Assembly (NCBI RefSeq): GCF_965140245.1 | Contig: NC_134038.1 | Location: 17,098,074 to 17,162,073 of the forward strand | From: Athene noctua | Lineage: Eukaryota > Chordata > Aves > Strigiformes > Strigidae | Reading direction: 5' to 3' | DNA: 64,000 nucleotides | In this document: positions 1 through 13,400 of the stretch, piece after piece | Layout: the number at the start of each line of letters is the position of its first letter | Numbering within the stretch: position 1 is the first letter of the stretch | Notes under the pieces: generated by a model | The model's database searches: none | What the model saw: only the letters and a program-made list of their open reading frames with translations | Told to the model about the DNA's origin: nothing | Position numbers and translations under genes: made by a program

Positions 1-413
1 AACAGGAGGTTATAATAGAAAAACATATCCCAATTGTTAGATGTTAGACAGAATGAAATTTATAAATAGAGGAAATGAAAACAAAGTACCATGTAGCTCA
101 TCTTTATACATAATGTAATGTGTGACTAAAACAATGGAAAAGAAATGGACATTGTGAGGGGTTTCAATGGCTTCCCATTTTACAGTTTAATGTTTTGATA
201 GCCAGTGGAGTTCAATATTAAAATACGGCTAGTACCCCTGTGAACTATTCTGTGGATACTTTTTATGAGCTAATTTTAAACGAATATGAGCAATGGGATG
301 AAGCTTTTTCATTTGAACATGGTTTGTAAAAACAAAAAGCTTCCCGAGATAGCATGGATATTCTGAAAGCAGTACTGCACCGATATATTCAAACTTTACA
401 GTACTCGGGTGAC

Positions 414-435
414 TTTTTTTTTTTTTTTTTTTTTT
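414..435. repeat. T22 homopolymer
   Basis: Run of 22 T in the inferred intron. Confidence 0.9.
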
Positions 436-2465
436 CTCCAGCGACTGTGGCAAGGCTGTTCTAAAAGTCTGTATCAGTCATAGTGAAATACTGCATTGGT
501 TTTAATCTCGGATATTCTGGATTTGATATTCTGGAGAATGATAGTGTATAAGAATGATATTTTTTAAAAAAATTGTCCTAATTTTAAGTGATGGTGGAGC
601 AATGAATAGAACAATAATTTACTGAGTATTCACACACTGTATGTATACTTTCATTATACATTTATAGAAGACCTATTGTTTTGTGTTTTCTGCTGGAGGC
701 TAGTCTTGTAAAAGAATAGTCTAGAATAGACTCACTCACTGCATGTGTTGTCCATTTGCCTGTCAGCAATAGTTTTGACAGAAAAAACAGGGAGTTTGAG
801 TGACTGCTGGTCTGTCTTAAGGTATGGTAATGAGGCTAATTAGGAGAGATGAGAGCTGAACTGGATATGTGAAGGCAATTATCCGTGAAACTTTTGTCAT
901 GCTTTATCTTTATCAGATCTTTCTTTCTCTATTTTTGGCATTTGCCAGTGACACGGAGCATGAAAATATTTGAAGTGATACATATTTGAGAAAAGTGAAG
1001 TAAAGAAGGAAGGCAGAGGAAAATTTATATAAGAACATCTCATTATTGAACGGTACAACTTAACATGGATATTGTAGTTCAGCAAGAAAAAACCTTGTCT
1101 GTGTTACTCTTGTCACATTTACATGAATTAAAATAAATTACTTTTTGTAATAATGAACTTACTAGACATCTCCATCGCCCCTGTTAAGTGTACATTGTTT
1201 TGTTTGCTCCTTTTATGTTATGAGTAGCTGCAGCAAGCATGTTCTTAAACGTACTTGAAAGAAAAGCATGCAAAGGGCATGAAAAGAGTGAAAAGGCATT
1301 TAATTGTAAATTTTAAGAAAAGCTGAATTTTCCTCATTTCTGTTTTCAGGAGGCTAGTGTGATTTACTTTTAGACTGTTTCTTACACTAGTCTAGTACAA
1401 ACTGATTAAAAAAGAAGCACTGAACAGAGCAAATGAAAGCCAGGTGTCACAAGTCTTGATGAATCAATGCACATAATCCACAAAGAAAGAAGGTGATAAA
1501 TGAAACTTGCACATTAATGAGACCATAACCAGGCTCAATTACTAGGCTGTTTTGAAGAGTCCTAGTAACTTCCCACATCTTTTTATGTTAGAGGGAAAAA
1601 AATGACATCCTCTGAGCTCTCTGCACACTCCTGCTTCTTGCACTATGTCAAAAGACAATATAGATCTAATCCACTTCTAAAGAGAATATTATGTTAAAGA
1701 AAAACCTAGCTATACAAGACATACTCACTGACTTTTTAAAAGAAAAATTCTACTTCGTAATTTAGATCATTTTACTTGTACATTTTTTATGAGTCTACCA
1801 AATGTGCTTATAAAGTCAGAGTACGGAATACAAGTTGAATTTATCATAGTAGTGTGTAGTCCTCTCTTCTGAACTTGCTAGAAGTATGGCAAGGACTATA
1901 GCGAATAGATGTGTAATAAAGATCAACTCTTATTGCTCAGATATTTTTCCATTAAGCACCAGTTCTTTTTCTCAGATTTTATTTTGTAGTACATATGTTA
2001 AGAACATTACATATACCCAGAATGCCAGCACAAAATATCTGAGGTATAAATCTTACTTGAAGGATTGAATTGTACTTTGTGTCTTTAATCTCATTGGCTT
2101 TTGGTGATGATATGGAAAGTTGCTTGATCTCAGATAGACCTATGGCCCACTCGCTACTGTAAGATCTTATTTTGTGAAGCACAGCAGACTTGTACCCCCT
2201 TCCTGTCTCTCCCCTCCATTCTTCATGCACACATGTACACACACAAAAATACTCTATCTTTCTACACTACAAAGACACTATAAGTGGTTTATTGTAGATC
2301 ATAATCCACAGCCATTAGCTTCTTAGATAGCTTCTACTGATACTTAGTAAAAAGACTACTGTTGCCTCCAAGAGAGAGTTTAGAGAACTCCTCTTACCAT
2401 CAGCTTTTATGTGATGCAGAAGGTGGAAAACCTTAGCTCACAGTGCACAGGAATAATACTAATTT

Positions 2466-2490
2466 AAAAAACAAAACAAAACAAAACAAA
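2466..2490. repeat. CAAAA short tandem repeat
   Basis: About four copies of a CAAAA unit in the inferred intron. Confidence 0.85.
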
Positions 2491-4739
2491 CCTGGCTTGG
2501 CATTTTTCTGCAGAATGAAAATAAGGGAATGACCATAGAAATACGACTTTCAGTCATCAGCAAAAGCAGTGCTAGGGACACAGGACCGCTTCCCATGCAT
2601 GATACCCTTTCTCACTGTAGAGTTCATGTTCGGTATTCACAGTTATAAAGATCTGGAATATGGCTTTGTGCAAGAGGGGAAACTGAAAACAATCTTTAGA
2701 TCATTTATCTGTTACCTATCAACCTGAATAAACAGAAACTCCTTGTATGCATTCCTACTGCCTTCAGCTCCTCTTCTCTGTTTACAGTCTGCTGCATTAT
2801 GCACAACTGCTTGTTAGTGTAAGTATAAAAAGGGAACAAATGTGCTGGTCTTCAAGTGTGGAGAGGTGGGCTCAAAATCTTCTGATCCAATACCACAGCT
2901 AAATACTTTGAAGAAGTAGTTTATCTAGTTGCAGAAACTAACTTTTTTTTTTTTTTCTTTTAAATAGTGTGTCTGGATGTCCTTACCATATTTTCCTATC
3001 CAGCTGACAGTGGTGGTATATAAACACTTAAAACATTTTATTATATTACCACACTGTTGCAGCAGGTTACCTGTGGTACTTATATCGAATAGGTTACTAA
3101 TGAATTGTCATTTCCTTGATTTACTCGGTTTGTGTTGCAACCTTAATTATATTTCAATTTAAGAATAAACTCTCAAAGTAGTGTCCAGGGATTTGGCCAC
3201 ACAACTTGCATTAACATTAATCAAAATCATGTGTCTGAATTCCCACCACACTAAAAATGTACCTTGGGAGTTTTGATGGGGATTGTGTGCAGGGGGTGCA
3301 CATGCAGAAGAAGGCTTCACTGACGGTTTCCTTTTGTTCTGAGTCACGTTCATGTACTTCATACCTGAAGTAAAAGATGGTCATGAATACTGGAAGCCCT
3401 TTATTCACAGGCTGTGTCGGTGAGGACAGTGACAGTTCATGCTTCCTCCCTTTAATCAGCATAAGCGCAGCGAGTCCTTTTTACTGATACAGTGAGGCGG
3501 TAACTGTAACCTAGGGGGAGCACTCAAGTCTTTCACGTAGCCATGAGATTTTGAACCTGAGGCTGAAAGGCTGGTTCAGATAAAATAAAGCTTCATCTCC
3601 ATCATAATCCTCTGTGCCAGCCAGGGCTTTATGAAAACCAGCTACTTTTTATCAGCAATTGGCATGAATTGGCATGTTGTTAGAGTTTTGCAATCTTCTG
3701 TATTTTCCTGTTTCTGGTTGCAAGCGAAGTGTCAAATATTACTGTAATGGAGGGATACTGTTTAAGCAGTTCTTGCAGTCCCAGTAGAGGCAGTACCCAG
3801 AGTTTAGTGAGACAGTCCTCCTGAGTAGTGAAGTAAGCTCCAGGGGTTAGACTCATTTTTGTATGGCTGACCATGGATTGAAAAGTGCTGGGGTGTTTTT
3901 TTTTCATGCATGTGTTGACCCATTGGGGGCTGGTGGTCATCAATTTAGAGATATGACTGTATCGTGGGTTTAATATGGAATGTCTCACAAAACCAAAATA
4001 AAATAATCTGTTCAGGCCCTCTTTAATATGCAAATAAAGTTTCCTGATTAAAAAGCTGCACATATTGCTCCAGTGCCAAACTGAAGAGAGTTTCTGTCTG
4101 GGAATTGGAAGCTCACTGTTTATAAGTCGACCATGGTTATACGTTGTGTTTTTGCAGCTATGTCTTCTGCTAGCTTCTTTGGTGCAACTTTAAAGAAAAA
4201 AACCATCTTAAAAGATGACATTCCATGTCTAAGCTAATCCACGCTTTGCATCAGAAGAAACCTCTTGGAGAAAACCTGAATTTTCCTTGAATATCCTATT
4301 TTGGAATGATGGATGCTGACCGCCTGAAAAACAGGAAAAAAGAGTTTCATTTACTAGATTTCAAAGCAGTTACCTCATAAAATAAATAATAACTTTCCAT
4401 ATTGCTTTCCCATTAATCCATATATGTAATGCAAATAAATTAATAAGAAGTTTCATATCCTCCAAAATTTCTAATGATCCTACCATGTCAAGAGTTTCTA
4501 CCTGTGGTGATGACTCATTGATTTGGTGTAGCACCCCAAGACTCATTTAAGAAAAATATAGTTATGTTCCTTTGACTGACTGAGGTTCTAACATTTAATA
4601 AAACCAGAACCCCAGGCATTTTCTTAATTTTTGTCTTAGGTCCCATCTTGCAACAGCTTATGGATGTGCTTAATTTTACACAGGTGAATAGGCTTATTAA
4701 AATAAATTAGATCTCTCCTGTACTTAAAATGCAGTACAA

Positions 4740-4764
4740 TTTTTTTTTTTTTTTTTTTTTTTTT
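4740..4764. repeat. T25 homopolymer
   Basis: Run of 25 T in the inferred intron. Confidence 0.9.
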
Positions 4765-7700
4765 GGTAGGAGCAAGGATTTTCTGTGCTGCTATAAAATT
4801 CATTTTTATTTCTATTTTATCACATTCAGATGCTTTCTTTGCTATGTTTTCTGTTTCAAACTAGCACTTTTAGAAAGTGTTCCCACTGTGGCATTGGCGA
4901 GAAAAAGAGCAAAGATGTATTTGCAACTTGTATGGCTCCAATGAAACTGCTAATAAAGATTGCCTTAATCCTAGGATCCAACCCAAAACCCATTAAAATT
5001 GCTAATGAACAAGCCAAGAGGTATTGTGTAATGAAACAGTTAAAGTAGCACTTGTTTTCTGGCAATGACAGGAAGGATTTTTTCATTTTAAAAATTTGTT
5101 TCAAAAGCATCTTTCAATGTATAGTCGTTTTCAGTTTGCATCTGTCTGCATCGTGAGCGATCCTTTCACCCCCTTTTCAAAGCCATATGAAGTTTGCAAT
5201 GCAGAATAATTAAAACAAATCTTGAGTAAACTGTTTTGTGGAGATAGAAGTTTGATGGTTGAATATATAAAAAATTGTAACCAGATGTTGTGCAGAAGCC
5301 ATAATAGTTTAAAGATCATGAGCTTTTTCTTTTTTCTTTTTTTTTTTTTTTTGTATGAAGCAAAAATATTCTAATTGAAGTTGTCAGCAGGAGTGAGACT
5401 AATATGCCTGTATTTGATTAAATAATAGTTTATTTAACATTCAGTGTGGCCCAAAATTGGCTGAGACTAAAATATAGAAACTTCTTACTTTAAATTTTTG
5501 TATTTAAATAGAGTGAAAAGTAAACCTAGTTAATGTTAAAATTTTTGCTTGATATTCCCAACTTTTCTATTATTTGTCCACTTCTGTGTCTAGTTGGAAC
5601 GCTGTGCTATCCATTGCACACACGTTTTCTTCCTATTTTCTTATTAACTGGTTGGTTGATAGAAGAAATGGAAAAAGAAAGATGGGCAATAAAGTCTGGA
5701 ATGCACTGGTTGATCAGAATTATTACTGAAATCTGGTAGAATTTAAGAGCATAATGCAAGCATCATCCAACATCCCTTCTTGCTAGTCTATGCAAAGCAC
5801 AGAAACTCCAGCAGACACATTAAGGGATATTCGTGCATGAGAAGGGTTGTATGTTTTAAAAATACCAGAATATTGAAGTATGCGCAGTAGATTTCCTGGA
5901 AGTTATTTATGCTGTATGGGACAACAGTGTTTAATGGATAAATTCAGAAGTAGTGGAGAAAATTCTTTCACTAGATGATTGCAAATTTTTTCTGTTGCTT
6001 CACTAATGAACAGTGATGTCTTCTAAAGTCAGATGCTGAGATTCTTTCTCTTCTTTTGTACTACTTTACTGCTTAAATAGCCCTGTAATCTTACGTGATG
6101 CTGTGCATAAACAAGGGGATCCCCATCTTGCCTTCTGTGAGTAATCGTTGTTAAAACCATTGGAATTTCATTCTTGCTCTGCTCTTCGTAGCTGTTTGGC
6201 CTTTTGCGGACGAAGAGACTGTGTGACTCATGATCCACAGACTGCACTGGATTTAAAAATGAACCAGAAAGGCATGAATTGCTTGGCTTATTGGTGGCAT
6301 ATGTGTGTGTGTGCAGATACTTCCCGCAGGAACGCTTCAAATTCAGGTGTGAGATCAGGCATTTTTAAGGCCGATCTGTCTTTAAAACAGCTCATTCCAA
6401 TTGTAGAGTGATGTTGCCTATGGAAGGACTTCCCAGCGTTTTCCTTTGCCTGCTGCCATGGGAGCGGCACCCTCTGGGTGCCCTCGCAGTACCCTCTAGT
6501 GACTGCAGCTGACTGTTACAGTCCAACCTGGCTGCGCTCAGTGCTGCCCAGCCGCTTCGTGCACCTTCGCCTCTGTGCCCGGGACTGCACCAGTGCTTTC
6601 AGCAGTGCTGGTCTTTAACTCTGCTCCGACATCCTGCCCCTGAATAGCAAACATGGCCAAACTTGTAGGGAGATTGCAACAATCTGTAGGAAACTTGTAT
6701 TCCATTACAAGGCCATTAATCACTGAAATGTAGTAGAAATCACAGCCCCGGCTGTGCATGCCGTATGTGCTATGATGCTAGGGCTGTTATTCCCAAAATG
6801 CAAAATTATATAAGCCATCTTGAAGATAAGTCTACCATGTCTGCCCTGGTAGTGCCACACATATGCCAGGGCTCCAAACGCAGATGGCAAGGCCATAGTA
6901 AAATCAGCCAAGGATTACTCTTACCATAGCGAAAGCCAAGCTCAGTGCAGTCAGTTTTTTATCTTCCTTTCTTTTCTTTTTACTCCATCTATGTCTAAAT
7001 CAAATTGGCATCAAATGAGTGCTAGCTCTGTAGGTTTTCTGTGATCTTCTCCTCTCCTTGTGCTTTATGCAATAGGTGGAGTTACACTGCATATAAAATA
7101 GGAGAAGATTTCTTCCTTGATTTGACAAAGGAAGAGTTAGTTGCAAAACACTGATTTGTTGAATGTCATAGCCAAGTTGCTTAGCTTTGCACTGCTCTAC
7201 ACTAACTTCTGGAAGTTGTTCCTTGGTTAACTTAGACTGCTATTAATAAAAGAAACAGGGTCCAGTATTTGTATTTTAAGAATTATTTCTGGGAGGTATA
7301 ACTCATTGGTAAATGCAACCTGATTTTGCAAAGATTTTTCCTTATAAAAATCCATACATGTCACATCCACTTACATTTGTGGGCATTTTCCGAAAGAGCA
7401 ATACTCCTTCTGTATCATGCCCATATTTAAAGACTGATTCAGAAGATCCAGGATGCTGGTCATAGACAGGTAGCATTGGCAGCCATCCCAAAATCTCCTC
7501 AAAGGGTCCAGAAGGTTGTTACTGCATGAATCATTCAGTGTTCCCCACACCTTCCTCATCTTCCTGCTGATTTTACTATCAGGATTTCACAGCCATGAAG
7601 TTTCCACAGCCATGTCCATTTCCATATGACTAGCCACTAAGGTGTGAAATCCTAGTCCATGACACAGAACCAAAAAATGTTTCCTATAAAATATATGTAG

Positions 7701-9908
7701 GAAATAAAGGCCCTTCTCTTTTCAGTTCCTGAAAGAGGGCTTTTTGGCAAAGATGCTGATGAAATGGAAGGTTATTTTTTTTTCTCCTAGAGAAAAGGCA
7801 TGTCATTATAAATGTGCTCCTTTCTGGTGTATGTCTTTTTCCTTCTCACTCCTAAAGATTCCAGTAGGTGATAAAGAAAGGGAGTGAAAACAATTTGACA
7901 TTCACTGTTATGGAAAAACTGAATTCAATTGAAAAGCGAATTCTTAAGAGTGTCAGAGTTTTTTGTTCCATCAGTAAGACAGAAATGGCATTCAATATAG
8001 CCTGTTCACAAGTAGCAGCTATGATCTTGTACAGCATGTCTAAATGTAAAGGCTTCCTTTTATTTCAAAGTTGTGTACATGGGCCTTCTGGAGGCTGATT
8101 TCAAGATCGGCTGCATTGTGATACCAACAGGTAGAAGGTAAAAGGGCAACTGTTTCCTGACTTTTTTGCCTAAATAACAAAGTCTGATAAATTGATCAGT
8201 AGAAACGAGATCAAACAGTTCCTCTTGGAGTCCATGTCTTAGCTCTGCACAAGCACTTGAACACGTTCAGGCAACCCAGTTGTCTTTGCCTCCTCAGTTA
8301 CAACATGGATGCAGCCACAGCTGCCTGCAAGCGAGGCGGCTGTGGAGCTGTTTTGCTGACGCCACTTTAGAAAGGAAGTGGAGGGCTTGTTTTACAAGGC
8401 ATTCCTGCGCAGTCAGCTTCATTTAAGAAGCCTCCAAAGGATGTGAAAAATAAGTTAACTGTGGGCTTGCAGGATGGTTTTCACTGTGCCTCTCCTTTCA
8501 GCCTGGTGCTTGATTTCTTGAGTGCTGTTTTCCAGTCCTTTGCAGCACTCTGAACTAAAAGCCTGAGTATGTGACAGGGTGGGTACATTTCTTCCTCGGT
8601 GTGCAGAACTCATGATGGAAAACCCTGCTAAGTTATGTGTTTCTCTCATACTGTTCTTGTCAGGCTCATGCCATTTAAGAGAATGACTGCCCCCAGCAGT
8701 AAGCTCACCCTGCCACTTGCATTAGAAACAATTCCTTCGGTGAAATGCAATCTGTAGGAGTGATTCTGACAATGCAGATGTTGAAGCGGGTGTCTTAAGC
8801 AATTTAAGAACCACTTTCTTAAAGGTATGAGAAAAATTAGACTGGGGATGCTGGAAGCACTGCTGTGCAGTTACAGTATTCTCTCTGTGCAGATGTGAAT
8901 GAGTATAAAAAGTACAGAGCGCATACCAGTTCTACGGCTGCAAAGGTAGAAGAGCCACAAATCCTGCATGAATGTTATTAAGATATACTGTTTATTATTT
9001 GTTTTTTTCTTTTAAATTGTCTTTCCTACTGGGCGATTCTCCCCCAAAAATAAAAAGACATCAAGGCAATTTAGTTAATGAGGTTAAGCTTGATTAATAA
9101 GAGATTCAGGATATTCCTTTGTGCACGCCAGTTACCATTACCATACTTTCCTTTTTCTTGTGCTTTTACATGCTCCAATTGCCTCTAGTATTATATCAGG
9201 AAACACTTGTCTTTCTCTCTTTTTTTTTTTAAACCTTGTGTTATATCACAGATTTTAAGGTCTTCAGTCATTATGCTGTGCCTCTGTCTTAAATTCCATT
9301 AAATGTTTTCTATCAAACTAGGAGACCATATGCCCATGTTGGCCTAAAATTCTCAGTGCATCATGTACCAGAAATAGAAGCTGGTAAAGATTCTTCAGAG
9401 ATTGTGTTCACTTGTTCCAAAGACCTGGCTTGTTTATGGAAGAGATGCTTGCAGTACATAAACACTATTTAAGGAGACTCCAAAATGTAGAACAGTTGTT
9501 CTCGTCTCCTCGTCTTAATGGTAGTCTTAAGGAAAGCTATACAACACCCTATATTGAGTCTCATTTACAAGTAGGCATTAAGATCTTGATAGGAAAGAGA
9601 AGCAGAGAATAATTTTTGTAAAACCTGCATTAGATACTTCACTCAGTTTCTTGTAAACATTCTGTAATTATTTACAGTGGAAGTTAAAAGTAGGTTTCTC
9701 CATTTTTAGTAGCTGTACAGTTTTACAGGCTGCAATCTGTAACGTTTAGTCTGGATGTTGGTCTGTTTTAATTAATACTTTTATAGCCATGAAATTTAAA
9801 ATACTTCTTTTTCAAGGCAAATGAATAGGAATTAAGGCTAAAATTGATAGAAATTAATAGAACAAAAAAAGCGACAAGTGATCTACAGCCTCTCACTGAA
9901 GAAAGCTT

Positions 9909-10495
9909 CACAGAATTGTTGAGGTTGGAAGGCAGCTCTGGAGATCATCTAGTCCAACCCTGCTGCTCAAAGCAAGGTCAGTCAGAGCAGGGTGCTCAGG
10001 GCTGTGTCCTGTCAGGTTTTGAGTAATTCCCAAGGGCAGAAACTCCATAGCCTTCAGGGCAACCTGTTCCTGTATTCAACCACCCTCGCAGTAAAAAAGC
10101 TTCTCCTTTATGTTCACATGGAATTTCCTGTATTTCAGCTTGTGCCTTTGTCTTGTCCTCTCACTGGGCACCACTGAGAAAAGCCTGGCTCAATCCTCTT
10201 TCCTTACCCCACCAGGTACATATTGATGTGATCCCCCTGAGCCTTCTCTTCTCCAGGCTGCGCAGACTCAGCTCTCTCAGCCTCTCCTTGTATGACAGAT
10301 GACGGAGTCCCTTAATCATCTTTGTGGCCCTTCGCTGGACTCTTTCCAGTACATCAGTTTTCCTTGTACTGGGGAGCCCAGCACTGGACACAGCATTACA
10401 GGTGTTGGCTTCACCAGGGCTGAGCACAGAGAGAAGGATCACCTCCCTCAACCTGCTAGCAACACTGCCTAATGCAGCCCCAGAGGCTTTTGGTA
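9909..10495 (-). mobile_element. CR1 LINE, 5'-truncated, 3' end of ORF2 plus 3' UTR
   Basis: On the minus strand the copy ends with a single octamer unit (CACAGAAT on the plus strand, 9909-9916) typical of CR1 3' ends. Upstream of it, minus-strand codons in about 10161-10451 give the ORF2 C-terminal signature (LERVQRRATKMIKGL, then LREL and SLEKRRLRG). It is degenerate and truncated, with no 5' half. Its 3' UTR differs clearly from the copies at 39076 and 58899, so it belongs to another CR1 subfamily. It sits inside the inferred TRPS1 intron, antisense to the gene. Confidence 0.92.
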
Positions 10496-13400
10496 CTTTA
10501 AGTGGGTTAGCTTTTAAAAAATATCTATATGGGGTTTTTTTCTTTCTTACCCTTCCTTCCCATTTCTTTTCAGGAAATACCTGCCTAGATGCATGTTAGA
10601 GTTGACCACAGCTCTAGTCCATTCTTACCTTCTAAAGCTATCAAAAAGGAAGCTATCAAATGGTTTTGCTGAAAGTAGAATCACAGGACAGAATAAGATG
10701 ATTATGTTAGAACTTAGACACTTAGACACAGACTCTGCCTTATTGTCTTGTTATCTGGAAGTGTTTGGAATGGATTGGATTAGATGAAAATGTCCATTAT
10801 AAAAAGGCCACTACTCTTCAATATTTACCACACCGTGGTATCTGGGATACCACAGTTTCTCCCTAAACTCACAATAGGAAATAACTATGGTAATTGTGTG
10901 GTATGGGTTGGCAAATGTTGATTTTTCTGAATGGAAGCCATTCTAGCAACAGCACGTAACAAGATCTGCAGTAAAAGTGCAAGTCTTAAGCGTACTGAAA
11001 ATAATAGGTGGACTAGTCCACTTTGGAACCCACCCTAGTAACAGCTTTCTCATGGGGACTGCGTGAGACTCAGATTATAGTGACTTCAGTTCCTGATCAA
11101 GTATATAAGCTATAGCTGCCCATATAAAACGTTTTCTTGTTATATTTTTTCTTTAATTAAAATTAATGGTCCTAAGGGGAATTTTTTAAAGTACAAGTAA
11201 CAGGTAAATGTTACCTCACTGGTTTTCACCAAGAAGTAGACACCTAATTGACATTTCCTCTCTGAGTCCTGAAGACTTCTATGAAAACTTTAGATCCTCA
11301 TTTTGTAACTTGAAATTAGAAATTATTCCTCAAGTGTAGTTTCCAGATTTTGGGTGCAAATTTGGGAGGATGTAGATGATCAAAAGTCAGTGGGACTGAC
11401 GCTTCTAAGACACTTAATGGCTTTTGAAATTTTTACCCCTGAGGAGCCTTTCCCCCGCTGATTTTGGCAGTCCTCAGCCAAAATCTACAAATGAGAGTTC
11501 CTCCTCTCAGCTGCTGGCTTTCTGAGCCATTTTCTATATAAATAGAGATCACATGGACTTTAATAAGGTCAGGGAATGTTTTTTAAATGTCTGTGATTTT
11601 TTTTTTTCCCTCAAAACTTAATTTTGCCCATCTGATTTCTGTGGAAGTGGGAACAGATGCCAGAAGCTGAGACTCTAGCAGCTTTGTGCTCATGCTCACA
11701 GCACAGCACTTGCAGGATTGGGACCCTCGATTATTATCACATGTAGAGTTAAGTACTGGCTCTTAGCTGAGATCTGCAAAAGCAGTCTGGTTCTTCTACT
11801 GTGTCAAAGTTAGGGGTGTTTAAGGAAATATGGACGTATCTTTGCTCCATTTTTGTCTGTTCATTTGACGAGTGAGATTACTTCATGGAAGAAGGGAAAC
11901 ATGGGGTGTCTTCTTGAAAGTAAATCCTCTGGTATCGAAGCCTAAACTTAAGCACCTAATTCCATGTTTAGGCACCTTCATAACTGGCTTTTTATCTCAG
12001 AAAATGAGTCCATTTATAGCATAGTCTAACTATTATTTAGATTCCCTGTTTGAGACAGCAGGGCTTGGATATTTTTGCCTTGTGCCAAGATATGAAAGAG
12101 TCGGAGGCATTTCCAGTTTTCTCAATGTCTCTTTCAGTGTGCTTAGTTCTGAGGGTACTAATTTTATCCAGTCACTGATCAGAAGAATAGTCTAGTTTTG
12201 TACATTTGATACCATTTATATTGTATTTCTAATTTGTAAAAATTTAAGATACTCATAATGACTTATATTTGTTCTCTAACAACGGCTGAGCGCGTTTGGA
12301 AGCACACGGCGTTCAGGAAGGAGCAGCAATATGTGCGTATAAGCACTGCGTTTTCAGGCAGCCGTTCAGCATCAGAGCTGCTGTGTGAATCTGTTTCAGC
12401 AAAGTACTAGTGAAGAAAGCTATAGGGGCAAGGATCACAGTTCTCAAACCAGACCCTCTCTGTCCTGCTTATGCACACTAATGCATCTACCTAACCATTT
12501 TTTGTAGGGAACAGTATTATTCCTAAATCGGACTCTTTTTGTTAATCTTATTTTTGATTACTTCATATAAGTACTGCTTTAAAATTGCCTGAGTGATCAA
12601 GCAGATTTAGAAAAGTGAGAAGATGTTTGGCCAGAAACTTGGCAATTTTTACAGAAGTTCCTAAAAAGGACTGATAAAACCTGTTGCAATACTAACATCA
12701 TAAATCTAGTGAAGATGCTGGGAGATGCTGCTGGCAGCTTTTAACTGTGTTAGGTGATAAACTGCAAAAAGAGAACAGGACACAAATTTAGGCAGATTGT
12801 AGTTTAAATGCTTGTGAGCACACCTCAGCAGAGATAACATATTACCTTGAGTCAATGTACAGGAGGAAGGGAGAAAAATGGTGCTACATTGGGGGAAAAC
12901 AAAGACAATCAGGTCTTTCTTCTTGAGCAGCTGCAGCCAGTTCCACTAATGGAAGTGCAAGAGCAGAAACTGGCAGCACAAGGTATGTGTTCGTTTTTAC
13001 AGATGGCAATGCAGACAAGTTGGTAATTGAGAAGGAAGTCGTGTACGTGAGCTGTTTGACGGGGGACAGCCCATTACAGTACTTCCCTGTATAATTGACT
13101 TGGTGAGTTATTGGAGACAGAATTTCTATTCCTCTTGAATAAGTTTCAGTTGCTGTAAAATGACATCATTATTGTGCAGGAAATGCAGGTTTCCAGGTTG
13201 CTTTTTTTTTTCCTATTGGTGTTAATAAAACTTATAAAATTGATTTTCAAGTTGCCTCTGTGGAGCTCTGTATTGTACTGCTGGCAGTCAGTGACAAAAT
13301 ACACTAGAAGTGGGATCATACCATAGTATGGTAGCTGCTGTTTAAGGCACTAAAAGAGATTTAAGGATGATCAGCTTGTGCGAGTTGAAGCATAAGACCT

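Noticed and set aside
3680..4063. 127-codon minus-strand open frame
   Set aside because: No recognisable domain, no splice or codon-use support, and it lies in presumed TRPS1 intron; chance open frame.
6029..6911. Cluster of open frames on both strands around 6-7 kb
   Set aside because: Short, mutually overlapping and unlike any family; no splice structure fits.
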